This document shows positions 8,623-18,021 of a stretch of DNA of 29,010 nt, one piece after another. Positions within the stretch are counted from its first letter, which is position 1; the number at the start of each line of letters is the position of its first letter. The position numbers and the translations under genes are program-made. The stretch is from Thermoactinomyces sp. DSM 45891 (GTDB lineage: Bacteria; Bacillota; Bacilli; Thermoactinomycetales; Thermoactinomycetaceae): positions 98,935-127,944 of the forward strand of contig NZ_FPJZ01000005.1 in NCBI RefSeq assembly GCF_900119485.1, written 5' to 3'. A model generated the notes under the pieces. That model was not told the DNA's origin, did not search any database, and saw only the letters and a program-made list of their open reading frames with translations.

Positions 8623-9408
8623 TCAAACTGCCCCGTATCGCCGACTGCGGTTCTGAAAGTCATAGATTGCTTGATAGAACGCTTCTTTGCCAAAATCAGG
8701 CCACAGCGCTTCCGTAAACCAAAGTTCACTATAAGCAATTTGCCATAATAAGAAGTTACTGATCCTCATCTCTCCGCTCGTACGTATAATGAGATCTGGA
8801 TCTGGTAAGCCACGGGTAAGCAGATGCTGATTCATTACTTGTTCATCTATTTGCTCTTTATCAATATTGCCGTTTTGCACTTCATCTATAATCTCTCGAA
8901 TCGCTTGAAGAATTTCATCACGAGAACCATAATTAATAGCAAAATTTAATATAAGGCCAGTATTGTCTTTTGTTTTCTCTTCAAATTCAACAAGCGCCCG
9001 GTAGGTAGACGTAGGCGTCTCTTCTTTCGCTCCCAGCATTTTAACACGAACATTGCGGTCAATTAACTCTTGAAGATCAGACTTCAAAAATTCGATTGGC
9101 AACTTCATTAAATACTCAACTTCTTCTTTCGGACGTTTCCAATTCTCAGTAGAAAAAGAGTAGAGTGTAATCGCTTCGATTCCAATCTCATCAGCTGACC
9201 GAATGATTTCACGTACCCTTTTCATACCAGCCAAATGACCAGCGGTTCGAGGAAGCCCTCGCTTTTTTGCCCAGCGACCATTACCGTCCATTATAAAACC
9301 AACGTGACGGGGAATCGAATTCTTCCGAACTTCTCTCGTTAATTCCTCTAGGGTTAGTTTCCCTTTGTTTTCAGCAGATCCCATCCAGCGCTTAATCGTT
9401 TCTAGCAT
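8623..9408 (-). CDS. uppS: Undecaprenyl diphosphate synthase (cis-prenyltransferase)
   Basis: Builds the C55 lipid carrier for peptidoglycan and teichoic acid from FPP and IPP. The 261-aa protein has GFIMDGNGRWAKKRGLPRTA around residues 38-57, with the catalytic Asp and the phosphate-binding loop, SFSTENWKRP, and the C-terminal PDPDLIIRTSGEMRISNFLLWQ block. ATG 9408 follows GGAGGAG. A terminator lies between frr and this gene, so it may be the first gene of the uppS-cdsA-dxr-rseP-proS unit. Confidence 0.96.
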   Translation of the reverse strand: MLETIKRWMGSAENKGKLTLEELTREVRKNSIPRHVGFIMDGNGRWAKKRGLPRTAGHLAGMKRVREIIRSADEIGIEAITLYSFSTENWKRPKEEVEYLMKLPIEFLKSDLQELIDRNVRVKMLGAKEETPTSTYRALVEFEEKTKDNTGLILNFAINYGSRDEILQAIREIIDEVQNGNIDKEQIDEQVMNQHLLTRGLPDPDLIIRTSGEMRISNFLLWQIAYSELWFTEALWPDFGKEAFYQAIYDFQNRSRRYGAV

Positions 9409-9453
9409 ATGTTCTCCTCCGCCGGCAAGCTCTTTTTCTCATCATCATAGCAT

Positions 9454-9481
9454 AAAAACCCCCTCAGGGGACTGAAGGGGT
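9454..9481 (-). terminator. Intrinsic terminator between frr and uppS
   Basis: CCCCTTCAG/CTGAGGGGG stem with a TCCC loop, then TTTTT on the minus strand. Just downstream TGCTATGAT is a possible extended -10 for uppS, with no clear -35. Confidence 0.75.
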
Positions 9482-9495
9482 AACACCCAGATCAA

Positions 9496-10053
9496 TTAGA
9501 TTTCGGTAATTTCTTTCTCTTTCGAAGCTACAACAGCATCTGTTTCTTTGATAAAACGATCTGTCAACTTTTGGATGTCCTCTGAGCTACGACGAGCCGC
9601 ATCCTCTGGAACTTCACCATTCTTTTCCAACTTCTTCACTTCATCATTTGCATCACGCCTCACATTGCGGATCGCAACTTTGGTTTCTTCACCCATCTTA
9701 CGAGCTAATTTCACCAATTCAGTACGACGCTCTTGAGTCAATGATGGAATGTTAATGCGAATGATGCTTCCATCATTGTTTGGAGTAAGTCCAAGTTCCG
9801 ATTTCAAGATAGAGCGCTCAATCTCAGCCAATGCACTTTTATCCCATGGTTGAATAACCAAAGAACGTGGATCTGGCACTGAGATATTTGCTAATTGATT
9901 TAAAGGTGTTTCGCTACCGTAGTATTCTACGATTACTTTATCTAATATGGCTGGATTTGCACGTCCCGCTCGAAGTGTCATCAAATCTTTTTTAAGCACT
10001 TGGATCGTCTTATCCATTTTTTCTTCTGCTTGCTTTTGCACTTGATTCACCAT
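9496..10053 (-). CDS. frr: Ribosome recycling factor
   Basis: Splits post-termination ribosomes together with EF-G. The 185-aa length is exactly usual. Conserved segments include LMTLRAGRANPAIL, the hinge-domain stretch YGSETPLNQLANI, and IRNVRRDANDEVKKL in the third helix. The ATG at 10053 directly follows the pyrH stop (TAA-ATG), so translation is coupled; the ribosome site GGGGAG lies inside the pyrH end. Confidence 0.96.
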   Translation of the reverse strand: MVNQVQKQAEEKMDKTIQVLKKDLMTLRAGRANPAILDKVIVEYYGSETPLNQLANISVPDPRSLVIQPWDKSALAEIERSILKSELGLTPNNDGSIIRINIPSLTQERRTELVKLARKMGEETKVAIRNVRRDANDEVKKLEKNGEVPEDAARRSSEDIQKLTDRFIKETDAVVASKEKEITEI

Positions 10054-10782
10054 TTACTCATTACTCCCCTTTACAACCGTACCGATCATTTCACCGAGAA
10101 TGACACGGTGAATATTTCCTTCTTCAGAGAGGTTAAACACGATTAATGGAATTTCATTTTCCATACACAAGGTAGATGCTGTTGAATCCATCACAGCGAG
10201 GCCTTGGTTCACAATATCAAGGTATGTAAGCGATTCATACTTGACCGCATCTGGATGATAACGAGGATCTGCATTATATACACCATCCACATTATTTTTC
10301 GCCATCAAAATCACTTCCGCTTCGATTTCTGCCGCACGAAGCGCCGCATTCGTATCAGTAGAGAAGAATGGATTACCCAAGCCTGCTCCAAAGATCACGA
10401 CGCGACCTTTTTCCAGATGGCGGATCGCCCGACGACGAATATATGGCTCAGCTACTTGACGCATTTCAATAGCTGATTGGACCCGAGTTGGAATCCCATG
10501 AGCTTCGAGTGCATCTTGTAGTGCTAATGAATTCATCACAGTTGCCAGCATTCCCATATAGTCAGCAGTTGCGCGATCCATACCTGACTCTGCACCAGAG
10601 ATTCCTCTCCAGATGTTTCCACCCCCAACTACAACCGCTACTTCTACTCCTAATTCTACCACTTCTTTAATTTGAGATGCGATAGATGAGAGCACGTGGG
10701 CATCTAAACCATATCCCTGCTCACCAGCAAGTGCTTCGCCACTTAACTTTAAAATTACCCGTCTGTATTTGGGAGTACTCAT
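10054..10782 (-). CDS. pyrH: Uridylate kinase
   Basis: Phosphorylates UMP to UDP, feeding RNA, DNA and cell-wall nucleotide pools. The 242-aa protein belongs to the amino acid kinase superfamily: VILKLSGEALAG near the N-terminus, VVGGGNIWRG for the phosphate, GNPFFSTDTNAALRA, and KNNVDGVYNADPR. The frame opens at 10830, but ATG 10782 follows GGAGG and gives the family start MSTPKYRRV. A terminator separates it from tsf, so read-through or an unseen promoter must drive it. Confidence 0.95.
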   Translation of the reverse strand: MSTPKYRRVILKLSGEALAGEQGYGLDAHVLSSIASQIKEVVELGVEVAVVVGGGNIWRGISGAESGMDRATADYMGMLATVMNSLALQDALEAHGIPTRVQSAIEMRQVAEPYIRRRAIRHLEKGRVVIFGAGLGNPFFSTDTNAALRAAEIEAEVILMAKNNVDGVYNADPRYHPDAVKYESLTYLDIVNQGLAVMDSTASTLCMENEIPLIVFNLSEEGNIHRVILGEMIGTVVKGSNE

Positions 10783-10812
10783 AGGATGATGCCTCCATTC
10801 TCCTTGTGCTTG

Positions 10813-10846
10813 CAAAAAAAGGGAACACATTAGGTAAGTGTTCCCT
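10813..10846 (-). terminator. Intrinsic terminator after tsf
   Basis: Perfect AGGGAACAC/GTGTTCCCT stem followed by seven T on the minus strand, between tsf and pyrH. Confidence 0.85.
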
Positions 10847-10858
10847 ATACATCTGTCA

Positions 10859-11512
10859 TTAGCCCTTATTGACTTGAGACATAACTTCTTCTACAAAGTT
10901 GTCTTCACGTTTTTCAAGACCTTCGCCCAGTTCATAACGGACAAAGCGGCGAATCGAGATGTTTTCACCAATACGTGCAATTTGCTCTTTTACCATTTGT
11001 TCAATCGTCTTTTCACCATCTTTAACAAACACTTGGTCCATTAAGCAGATATCTTTGAAGTGTTTAGTTAGACGACCTTCTACCATTTTATCAACAATTG
11101 CTTCTGGCTTACCTTCTTGAAGTGCTTGTTGGCGAAGAATTTGACGTTCTTTTTCAACTTCGTCACCTGGAACTTCCTCGCGACGAACATACTTTGGATT
11201 CATCGCAGCGATTTGCATAGCCACATCTTTCACAAAGCTTTTGAACTCGTCCGTTTTTGCAACGAAGTCCGTTTCACAGTTTACTTCTACAAGCACACCA
11301 ATGCGGCCGCCACCATGGATGTAGGATTCCACTACACCTTCAGCCGCAATACGACCTGCTTTTTTATCAGCATTGGCAATTCCCTTTTCACGAAGATATT
11401 CCATTGCTTTTTCCATATTACCTTCGGTTTCGTTCAATGCTTTTTTGCAATCCATCATCCCTGCACCTGTTTTTTCACGCAGTTCTTTTACCATAGCTGC
11501 TGTAATTGCCAT
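10859..11512 (-). CDS. tsf: Translation elongation factor Ts, short form
   Basis: Nucleotide exchange factor that recharges EF-Tu with GTP. The N-terminal UBA-like module is followed by both signatures: TGAGMMDCKKAL and EVNCETDFVAKTDEF. The protein is 217 aa, against roughly 290 in B. subtilis, so it lacks much of the second core subdomain; this short type is known from several Firmicutes, cyanobacteria and Thermus. It follows rpsB in the usual pair. Confidence 0.95.
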   Translation of the reverse strand: MAITAAMVKELREKTGAGMMDCKKALNETEGNMEKAMEYLREKGIANADKKAGRIAAEGVVESYIHGGGRIGVLVEVNCETDFVAKTDEFKSFVKDVAMQIAAMNPKYVRREEVPGDEVEKERQILRQQALQEGKPEAIVDKMVEGRLTKHFKDICLMDQVFVKDGEKTIEQMVKEQIARIGENISIRRFVRYELGEGLEKREDNFVEEVMSQVNKG

Positions 11513-11554
11513 GATGAATCGACCTCCTTATGTATAGAAAATTTTTCTTTTCTT

Positions 11555-11598
11555 TTTTATGAAAAAGAGGAGGCAAGGACTAGCCAAGCCACCCCATT
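11555..11598 (-). terminator. Imperfect hairpin between rpsB and tsf
   Basis: GGGGTGGCTTGG against CCTTGCCTCCTC with internal mismatches, then TTTTT on the minus strand. It may act as a partial terminator. Confidence 0.35.
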
Positions 11599-11610
11599 TT
11601 TGATTCTCGA

Positions 11611-12333
11611 TTACTCAGCTACTGCTGTAGCTACTTCTGTTTCTTGATCTTCGCCTTGACGTGCTTCAATAATCGCATCTGCAATTTTACCAGTAAATAA
11701 ACGAACAGCACGAATGGCATCATCGTTACCTGGGATAATGAAATCCACTTCATCTGGATCACAGTTAGTATCTACGATCGAAATGATTGGTATATTTAAT
11801 TTGCGAGCTTCCGCAACTGCGATACGCTCTTTACGTGGATCAACGATGAAGATTGCATCTGGCAATTTCTTCATATGTTTGATTCCGCCGAGGAACTTTT
11901 CTAATTTCTCATGTTCTTTTTTCAGCAATACAACTTCTTTTTTAGGAAGTACTTCGAAAGTACCGTCTTCTTCCATACGCTCTAACTCATGAAGGCGGTC
12001 GATACGTTTACGGATTGTTCCGAAGTTAGTAAGGGTTCCACCCAACCAACGGTGATTTACAAAGTATTGACCTGCACGAATCGCTTCTTCTTTTACCGCT
12101 TCTTGTGCTTGTTTTTTGGTACCTACAAAAAGTACAGTACCGCCATTTGCTGCGATATCACGAACACCGGCATACGCTTGTTCCATCATTTTAACGGTTT
12201 TTTGAAGATCGATGATGTAGATCCCGTTACGTTCTGTAAAGATAAATTTTGACATCTTCGGGTTCCAACGACGTGTTTGGTGACCGAAATGTACACCTGC
12301 TTCGAGTAGTTGCTTCATAGATACTACTGCCAT
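11611..12333 (-). CDS. rpsB: 30S ribosomal protein S2
   Basis: S2 of the small subunit, 240 aa. Conserved blocks are LEAGVHFGHQTRRWNPKM at the N-terminus, NHRWLGGTLTNFGTI, and PIISIVDTNCDPDEVDFIIPGNDDA. The open frame reaches 12375, but ATG 12333 follows AAGGAGG and gives the standard MAVVSMKQLLEAG. A clear promoter lies about 110 bases upstream and starts the rpsB-tsf unit. Confidence 0.97.
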   Translation of the reverse strand: MAVVSMKQLLEAGVHFGHQTRRWNPKMSKFIFTERNGIYIIDLQKTVKMMEQAYAGVRDIAANGGTVLFVGTKKQAQEAVKEEAIRAGQYFVNHRWLGGTLTNFGTIRKRIDRLHELERMEEDGTFEVLPKKEVVLLKKEHEKLEKFLGGIKHMKKLPDAIFIVDPRKERIAVAEARKLNIPIISIVDTNCDPDEVDFIIPGNDDAIRAVRLFTGKIADAIIEARQGEDQETEVATAVAE

Positions 12334-12441
12334 ATTTGTTTCCTCCTTGGTTTTTATACCTCCGCTGAAGATCAAAAGAGTCAGAAACCACTTAGGGCAC
12401 CACTAACTCCTACTTCAACGTGTGTTTTTACACCACTGATG

Positions 12442-12470
12442 ACTATACCACGAAGTGGGGGTTCTTGCAA
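12442..12470 (-). promoter_or_regulatory. SigA-type promoter of rpsB-tsf
   Basis: TTGCAA (12465-12470), 17-base spacer, TATAGT (12442-12447) on the minus strand. The leader of about 100 bases has small hairpins such as GTGTAAAAACAC, which might serve autoregulation. Confidence 0.65.
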
Positions 12471-12502
12471 GCCATGATTAGAAAAATGAGATTTGGAGTT
12501 TA

Positions 12503-13921
12503 TCAAAGGATATACTGGGATAAATCTCGATCCTCCGCAATCGATCCTAAACGATCTTGTACGTACTTTGGCGTAATAGAAATTTCTTCTAGATAAATAT
12601 CGGGTGCTTCAAAAGAAAGCTCCTCAAGTAAGCGTTCTAAGATGGTGTGCAAACGCCTAGCACCGATGTTTTCCGTAGTGGAGTTTACATGTTGTGCTAG
12701 TTTTGCAATCTCATGTATCGCTTCATCTGTAAAGCTAACACGGATGTTCTCTGTTTCTAGCAAAGCGGTGTACTGTTTAATTAACGCATTTTTAGGCTCT
12801 GTCAGGATACAGACAAAATCCTCCGCAGTTAGATCTTTTAATTCTACACGAATCGGGAAGCGGCCTTGTAGCTCCGGAATGAGATCAGATGGTTTGGATA
12901 CGTGGAAAGCACCTGCCGCGATAAATAAAATATAATCCGTTTTAACCGGTCCATATTTCGTTTGTACAGTTGATCCCTCCACGATTGGGAGAATATCACG
13001 TTGAACTCCTTCGCGAGAAACATCTGGACCACGTTGATCTTTGCCTGCCACCTTATCAATCTCATCGAGAAAGATAATCCCTGATTGCTCAACACGATCC
13101 AACGCGTCTTGAACCACTTGATCCATATCAATCAGCTTTTGGCCTTCCTCTTGAGTTAGTACCTCTCTCGCCTCTTTTACTGAAAGACGACGCTTTTTCT
13201 TCTTCTTGGGCATGAATTGACCTAACATTTCTTGCATATTCATCCCCATTTGATCGCCACCTGCACCTGCAAACATATCAAGCATCGGAGCCATCTGCTC
13301 CTCTACTTGAATCTCAATCATCTGTTCTTCTAATTCCCCGCGCTCTAGCTTGGCTTGTATATCACGGCGTTTTTGGAGTACATGATTTTTTTCCGTAGAA
13401 TTAGTTTGAGAGGGTTGTTCATTCTGGTTATTGCCTGAGAAGAACATCTCAAGAGGGTTTTTAAATCCAGAATCACTCTTCTTCTCTGGGACAAGTAATT
13501 CTACAATGCGTTCGTTGGCCAGTTGCCTTGCACGTTCTTTAACCAGTTCAAGACGCTCGCCTTTCACCATACGAATTCCCACTTCTACTAAGTCCCGGAT
13601 CATCGATTCCACATCTCGACCCACATATCCAACTTCCGTAAACTTAGTAGCCTCCAGTTTGACAAACGGCGCCCCTACTAGCTTGGCTAGGCGACGGGCA
13701 ATCTCCGTTTTACCTACACCCGTAGGGCCCATCATTAAGATGTTTTTCGGTACAATCTCATCTCGCATCTCTTGCGTCAGTAGGCTACGACGATATCGAT
13801 TTCGCAAGGCAATTGCTACAGAACGTTTTGCTTCTGTCTGCCCAACGATATGTTTATCTAGTTGTTCTACGATTTGTTTGGGAGTCCAGCTTTCTTTCTG
13901 GTTTCGTTCAGTCACTGACAT
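12503..13921 (-). CDS. hslU: HslU/ClpY, ATPase subunit of the HslUV protease
   Basis: AAA+ unfoldase that feeds substrates to HslV. The 472-aa protein has Walker A GPTGVGKT (about 69-76), a long I-domain insertion, Walker B IIFLDEID, and sensor 2 GARRLHTILE. The C-terminus DLSQYIL matches the tail that inserts into HslV and activates it. The start MSVTERNQKESWTPKQIVEQL is the normal N-terminus. It lies three bases after hslV. In B. subtilis codY would follow; here rpsB comes next. Confidence 0.95.
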   Translation of the reverse strand: MSVTERNQKESWTPKQIVEQLDKHIVGQTEAKRSVAIALRNRYRRSLLTQEMRDEIVPKNILMMGPTGVGKTEIARRLAKLVGAPFVKLEATKFTEVGYVGRDVESMIRDLVEVGIRMVKGERLELVKERARQLANERIVELLVPEKKSDSGFKNPLEMFFSGNNQNEQPSQTNSTEKNHVLQKRRDIQAKLERGELEEQMIEIQVEEQMAPMLDMFAGAGGDQMGMNMQEMLGQFMPKKKKKRRLSVKEAREVLTQEEGQKLIDMDQVVQDALDRVEQSGIIFLDEIDKVAGKDQRGPDVSREGVQRDILPIVEGSTVQTKYGPVKTDYILFIAAGAFHVSKPSDLIPELQGRFPIRVELKDLTAEDFVCILTEPKNALIKQYTALLETENIRVSFTDEAIHEIAKLAQHVNSTTENIGARRLHTILERLLEELSFEAPDIYLEEISITPKYVQDRLGSIAEDRDLSQYIL

Positions 13922-13924
13922 CCA

Positions 13925-14464
13925 CTACACCTCTTCCACGATGATATTGCTATTTGTAAAGACACAAACCTCACTGGCAACAGTCAGTGCTGCTTGAGCA
14001 ATTTCTTTCGCGCTCATATGAGTAGCGTGACGTTTTAATGCACGACCAGCAGATAGCGCAAAACTCCCACCCGAGCCAATCGCTAAGATATCATCGTCTG
14101 GCTCAATTACTTCTCCATTACCAGAAATCAGCAACAATTGATCTTTATTCAGCACAATGAGCATCGCCTCTAGATTACGTAGCACCTTATCCATGCGCCA
14201 TTCTTTAGCTAATTCCACAGCAGCTCTAGCAATATTTCCATGAAACTCTTCTAAACGTCCTTCAAATTTTTCGAAGAGGGTAATCGCATCTGCAACAGAA
14301 CCTGCAAAACCTGCGAGTACATTTCCTTTATAAAGATGACGAACTTTTTTAGCCCCATGTTTCATAATCATCTGATTACCAAATGTCACTTGCCCATCAC
14401 CTGCAATGGCTGCTTCCCCATTATGACGAATGGCAAATATCGTCGTAGCATGAAATTGTTCCAT
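13925..14464 (-). CDS. hslV: HslV/ClpQ, peptidase subunit of the HslUV protease
   Basis: Proteasome-beta-like N-terminal nucleophile hydrolase, 179 aa. The start is MEQFHATTIFAIRHNG: the Thr-Thr pair at residues 7-8 lines up with the TTI start of classic HslV, so Thr7 would be the nucleophile after removal of a six-residue MEQFHA propeptide. B. subtilis CodW instead has serine directly after Met. AGDGQVTFG and GSGGSFALSAGRAL are the other conserved blocks. ATG 14464 follows AAAGGATG. The xerC gene that lies upstream in B. subtilis is missing. Confidence 0.94.
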   Translation of the reverse strand: MEQFHATTIFAIRHNGEAAIAGDGQVTFGNQMIMKHGAKKVRHLYKGNVLAGFAGSVADAITLFEKFEGRLEEFHGNIARAAVELAKEWRMDKVLRNLEAMLIVLNKDQLLLISGNGEVIEPDDDILAIGSGGSFALSAGRALKRHATHMSAKEIAQAALTVASEVCVFTNSNIIVEEV

Positions 14465-14514
14465 GATTTTTTACATCCTTTCGGATTCCCGATTCCCATA
14501 AAGCATGTTGTAGA

Positions 14515-15831
14515 CTAGATTGTTGATTGCATCGCAGTCGTAGCAAACGCTTTGATCTCACGTAATGCAATCTCTGCATATTTTTCAGCACGTTCTTTTT
14601 TAGACCGGATGCGTTCCGGTAACTCGGCGAATAAACCAAAATTAGCATTCATCGGCTGGAAGTGTTTTGAATCAGCTGTGGTTATGTAGTGTGCTAGGCT
14701 ACCAATAGCTGTAGTGGCTGGGGGAGTGAGTAACTCTTTTTTCCGTATTAGACGGGCCGCATTGATCCCGGCTAATAGTCCAGAAGCCGCCGATTCTACA
14801 TATCCCTCTACACCTGTCATCTGTCCAGCAAAGAAGAGATCGTTGCGATTGCGAAATTGGTAGGTTGAATGCAGGACTTTTGGAGAGTTAATAAACGTGT
14901 TCCGATGCATGACTCCGTAACGAACGATCTCTGCATTTTCCAATCCTGGTATCAGCTGGATCACTTCTTTTTGCGGCCCCCACTTTAGATGTGTTTGGAA
15001 GCCAACTAAATTAAAGAGAGTTCCTGCTGAATTATCTTGGCGTAATTGGACCACTGCATAAGGTCGTTTCCCTGTATGAGGATCATTTAATCCCACTGGT
15101 TTCATAGGACCAAATAGCAATGTTTTCCTTCCACGCTTTGCCATCACTTCAACTGGCATACAGCCTTCAAAGTAAATTTCTTTCTCAAACTCTTTTAAAG
15201 GAGCAACTTCTGCCTCAATTAAAGCATCATAGAATCGATTAAACTCTTCTTCATTCATCGGGCAATTGAGATAGGCCGCCTCACCTTTATCATAACGAGA
15301 AGCAAGAAATACTTTATTCATATCAATACTTTCCTTCTCCACAATAGGAGCAGCTGCATCATAGAAGTATAGATATTCTTCACCTGTCAAATTTTTTAAC
15401 TGCTCCGATAGCATTTCTGATGTGAGTGGGCCCGTAGCGATCACAGTTGGGCCTTCGGGGATAGATATTACTTCTTCTTTTATCACTTCAATCATAGGGT
15501 GCTCATGCAAAGCCCTCGTAACCTCTTCCGAGAAATTTTCACGATCTACCGCTAACGCGCCACCTGCTGGTACAGCATGTTTGTCGGCTGCTTTCATAAT
15601 GAGCGAATCAAACTGACGCATTTCTTCTTTTAAAATCCCTACCGCGTTTGTTAACCCAGCCGCACGTAAGGAGTTACTACAAACTAACTCAGCAAACTGA
15701 TCTCCCCGGTGTACAGGTGTTCGCTTAACCGGGCGCATCTCAATCAAGCGAACAGGTACTCCTTGCTGGGCAATCTGCCATGCAGCTTCACTTCCTGCAA
15801 GACCTGCCCCTACTACTGTCACTTTCTGCAT
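14515..15831 (-). CDS. trmFO: tRNA (uracil-54-C5)-methyltransferase, folate/FAD-dependent
   Basis: Methylates U54 of tRNA using methylene-tetrahydrofolate and FADH2 (formerly Gid). The 438-aa protein has the FAD-binding VVGAGLAGSEAAW at residues 5-17, the CSNSLRAAGL block, and the C-terminal FFAGQMTGVEGYVESAASGL, in which the last FAD contacts lie. ATG 15831 follows TTGGAGGG. It stands between topA and hslV, the usual order in Bacilli apart from the absent xerC. Confidence 0.95.
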   Translation of the reverse strand: MQKVTVVGAGLAGSEAAWQIAQQGVPVRLIEMRPVKRTPVHRGDQFAELVCSNSLRAAGLTNAVGILKEEMRQFDSLIMKAADKHAVPAGGALAVDRENFSEEVTRALHEHPMIEVIKEEVISIPEGPTVIATGPLTSEMLSEQLKNLTGEEYLYFYDAAAPIVEKESIDMNKVFLASRYDKGEAAYLNCPMNEEEFNRFYDALIEAEVAPLKEFEKEIYFEGCMPVEVMAKRGRKTLLFGPMKPVGLNDPHTGKRPYAVVQLRQDNSAGTLFNLVGFQTHLKWGPQKEVIQLIPGLENAEIVRYGVMHRNTFINSPKVLHSTYQFRNRNDLFFAGQMTGVEGYVESAASGLLAGINAARLIRKKELLTPPATTAIGSLAHYITTADSKHFQPMNANFGLFAELPERIRSKKERAEKYAEIALREIKAFATTAMQSTI

Positions 15832-15883
15832 GGGTTTCTTTCTCCCTCCAAGATGTTTATTTCAAGCCTATGTCGTTATTCCC

Positions 15884-17971
15884 CTAATTCTTCTCTTCTT
15901 CGTAATGACATTCCGTACAAGTGAGGATCGATTCTTTCTTTTTCTTCTTTTCAACCATCAGACCTTGACATCTTGGACAAGGACGGCTAACAGGACGATC
16001 CCAGGAAACAAAGTCACAATCTGGATATCGACTACAACCGAAGAACACACGAGATTTCTTACTCTTTCTCTCAACTACTTCTCCCTGTTTACAGGTCGGA
16101 CAAACAACTCCTGTTGATTTTAAAATGGGTTTAGCATTCCGACAATCTGGAAATCCTGGGCAAGCCAAAAACTTACCGAATCGGCCATGTTTATAAACCA
16201 TCAGGCGGCCGCATTTCTCACATTCTTCATCAGAGACTTCATCCTGCAACTCTACTTCTGCCATCTCCGACTCTGCGAATGTTAAACGCTCTCTAAACTT
16301 TTCATAGAATCGGTCTAAAATGGCAACCCAGTCAACCTCACCATCTCCCACGAGGTCTAAATCTTGCTCCATATTGGCCGTAAATTCGACATTGAGCACC
16401 TCAGGAAAAAACTCACTGATCATCCCAATCACGATCTCGCCAAGTTCAGAAGGAACAAACTTCTTCTCCTCTAGTAAAACATAACCGCGTTTTTGAATCG
16501 TATCCAAAGTAGGTGCATATGTACTTGGTCGTCCGATTCCATTTTCTTCTAGTGCCCGCACTAACCTAGCCTCTGTATAGCGCGGTGGTGGTTGTGTAAA
16601 ATGTTGTTTCGGGTCAATTTTATTCTTCTTCACCACTTGACCCGGCTCTAGAGGCGGAATCAAAACATCGTCATCTTCTTTTTCTTTCTTCTTATCATCT
16701 GTGCCCTCTATGTATACTTTCATAAATCCAGGGAACCTCACCTTAGAGCCAGTAGAGCGGAATAAAGCATCTCCTGCACGTAGGTCCGCGGTAATCACAT
16801 CCAACACAGCAGAAGCCATCTGACTTGCGACGAAGCGTTCCCAGATTAGTTTATAAAGACGATATTGGTCCCGAGACAGAGCACTTTTTAGTTCATCTGG
16901 AGTACGGAAAACGGATGAGGGACGAATCGCCTCGTGTGCATCTTGTGCTCCTGATTTACTCTTCATAACACGTGGTGAACTTGGCAAGAACGAAGAACCA
17001 AATTGATCTGTAATGTATTGTTTTGCTTCATCTTGAGCGGTTGGTGAAATCCGAGTCGAATCGGTACGCATATACGTAATCAAACCCACAGTCCCTTGCT
17101 TTTTACCCAAATCAATTCCTTCATATAGCTGCTGGGCAATGGACATGGTTTTTTGAGCACGAAAATTACATTTACGCGCAGCTTCTTGTTGCAAACTACT
17201 TGTGATAAAAGGCAGAGAAGGATTCCGTTTTCGATCTGTTTTCTTTACTTCTTCCACAGTAAAGCGCTTTCCTTTTATGGAAACAAGTAATTCGTTTACT
17301 TCTTGTTCTGACTTTAGTTCTACTTTCTTTTTTCCATATCCATAAAACTTCGCTGTAAATGGTTCATTTTTCTCTGCAACTAGATGAGCCGTTACCGTCC
17401 AATACTCTTCTGGTACAAAAGAACGAATCTCCTTTTCACGATCCAAAACCAATTTGACTGCTACCGACTGTACACGTCCAGCAGAGAGGCCCTTTCGAAC
17501 TTTCTTCCACAAGAGCGGACTAATCCCGTATCCAACTAGTCGATCTAACACCCGACGAGCTTGTTGTGCATTTACAAGATCCATATTGATTTTTCTAGGT
17601 TTCTTAAATGCTTCTTTCACTGCTTGTTTGGTAATCTCATTAAATACAACTCGACATTCTTCATCCAAAGCAACTTTCAAGTAATGAGCGAGATGCCATG
17701 CAATCGCTTCACCTTCACGATCCGGGTCAGCTGCGAGATAGATTCTTTTTACTTTTTTACTCGCATCACGAAGATCTTTCAGTAAATCTCCTTTTCCCCG
17801 AACAGTGATATATTTAGGTTCAAAATTATTCTCTACATCTACTCCCAATTGACTTTTTGGTAAGTCCCTAACATGTCCCATGGAAGCTTTTACAATATAA
17901 TTTTTACCCAGATATTTACTGATCGTTTTGGCTTTGGCAGGCGACTCTACAATCACTAATGAATCTGCCAC
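15884..17971 (-). CDS. topA: DNA topoisomerase I
   Basis: Type IA topoisomerase that relaxes negative supercoils. The 695-aa protein has the TOPRIM domain (1-140, with VIVESPAKAKTI and the metal motif DPDREGEA), the active-site block GLITYMRTDSTRIS near residue 300 containing the catalytic Tyr, and three C-terminal C4 zinc fingers (CEKCGRLM, CPTCKQGE, CPRCQGLM starts). The start is GTG 17971 after GGGGG, giving MADSLVIVES. A promoter with a palindrome lies just upstream. In related genomes topA follows dprA directly. Confidence 0.96.
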   Translation of the reverse strand: MADSLVIVESPAKAKTISKYLGKNYIVKASMGHVRDLPKSQLGVDVENNFEPKYITVRGKGDLLKDLRDASKKVKRIYLAADPDREGEAIAWHLAHYLKVALDEECRVVFNEITKQAVKEAFKKPRKINMDLVNAQQARRVLDRLVGYGISPLLWKKVRKGLSAGRVQSVAVKLVLDREKEIRSFVPEEYWTVTAHLVAEKNEPFTAKFYGYGKKKVELKSEQEVNELLVSIKGKRFTVEEVKKTDRKRNPSLPFITSSLQQEAARKCNFRAQKTMSIAQQLYEGIDLGKKQGTVGLITYMRTDSTRISPTAQDEAKQYITDQFGSSFLPSSPRVMKSKSGAQDAHEAIRPSSVFRTPDELKSALSRDQYRLYKLIWERFVASQMASAVLDVITADLRAGDALFRSTGSKVRFPGFMKVYIEGTDDKKKEKEDDDVLIPPLEPGQVVKKNKIDPKQHFTQPPPRYTEARLVRALEENGIGRPSTYAPTLDTIQKRGYVLLEEKKFVPSELGEIVIGMISEFFPEVLNVEFTANMEQDLDLVGDGEVDWVAILDRFYEKFRERLTFAESEMAEVELQDEVSDEECEKCGRLMVYKHGRFGKFLACPGFPDCRNAKPILKSTGVVCPTCKQGEVVERKSKKSRVFFGCSRYPDCDFVSWDRPVSRPCPRCQGLMVEKKKKKESILTCTECHYEEEKN

Positions 17972-18021
17972 CCTGCATCCCCCTCTTTAGGCTATAAACC
18001 CTGTTTTCAAGCTCATAATTG

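Noticed and set aside
11117..11647. 176-codon plus-strand ORF
   Set aside because: It lies antisense to tsf and the tsf-rpsB gap, is rich in Phe/His/Cys as antisense frames are, and has no ribosome site.
12844..13131. 95-codon minus-strand ORF inside hslU
   Set aside because: It is an out-of-frame shadow of the hslU ATPase domain.
14421..14648. 75-codon minus-strand ORF between trmFO and hslV
   Set aside because: It overlaps the 3' end of trmFO and the start of hslV in another frame and resembles neither; not a remnant of xerC.
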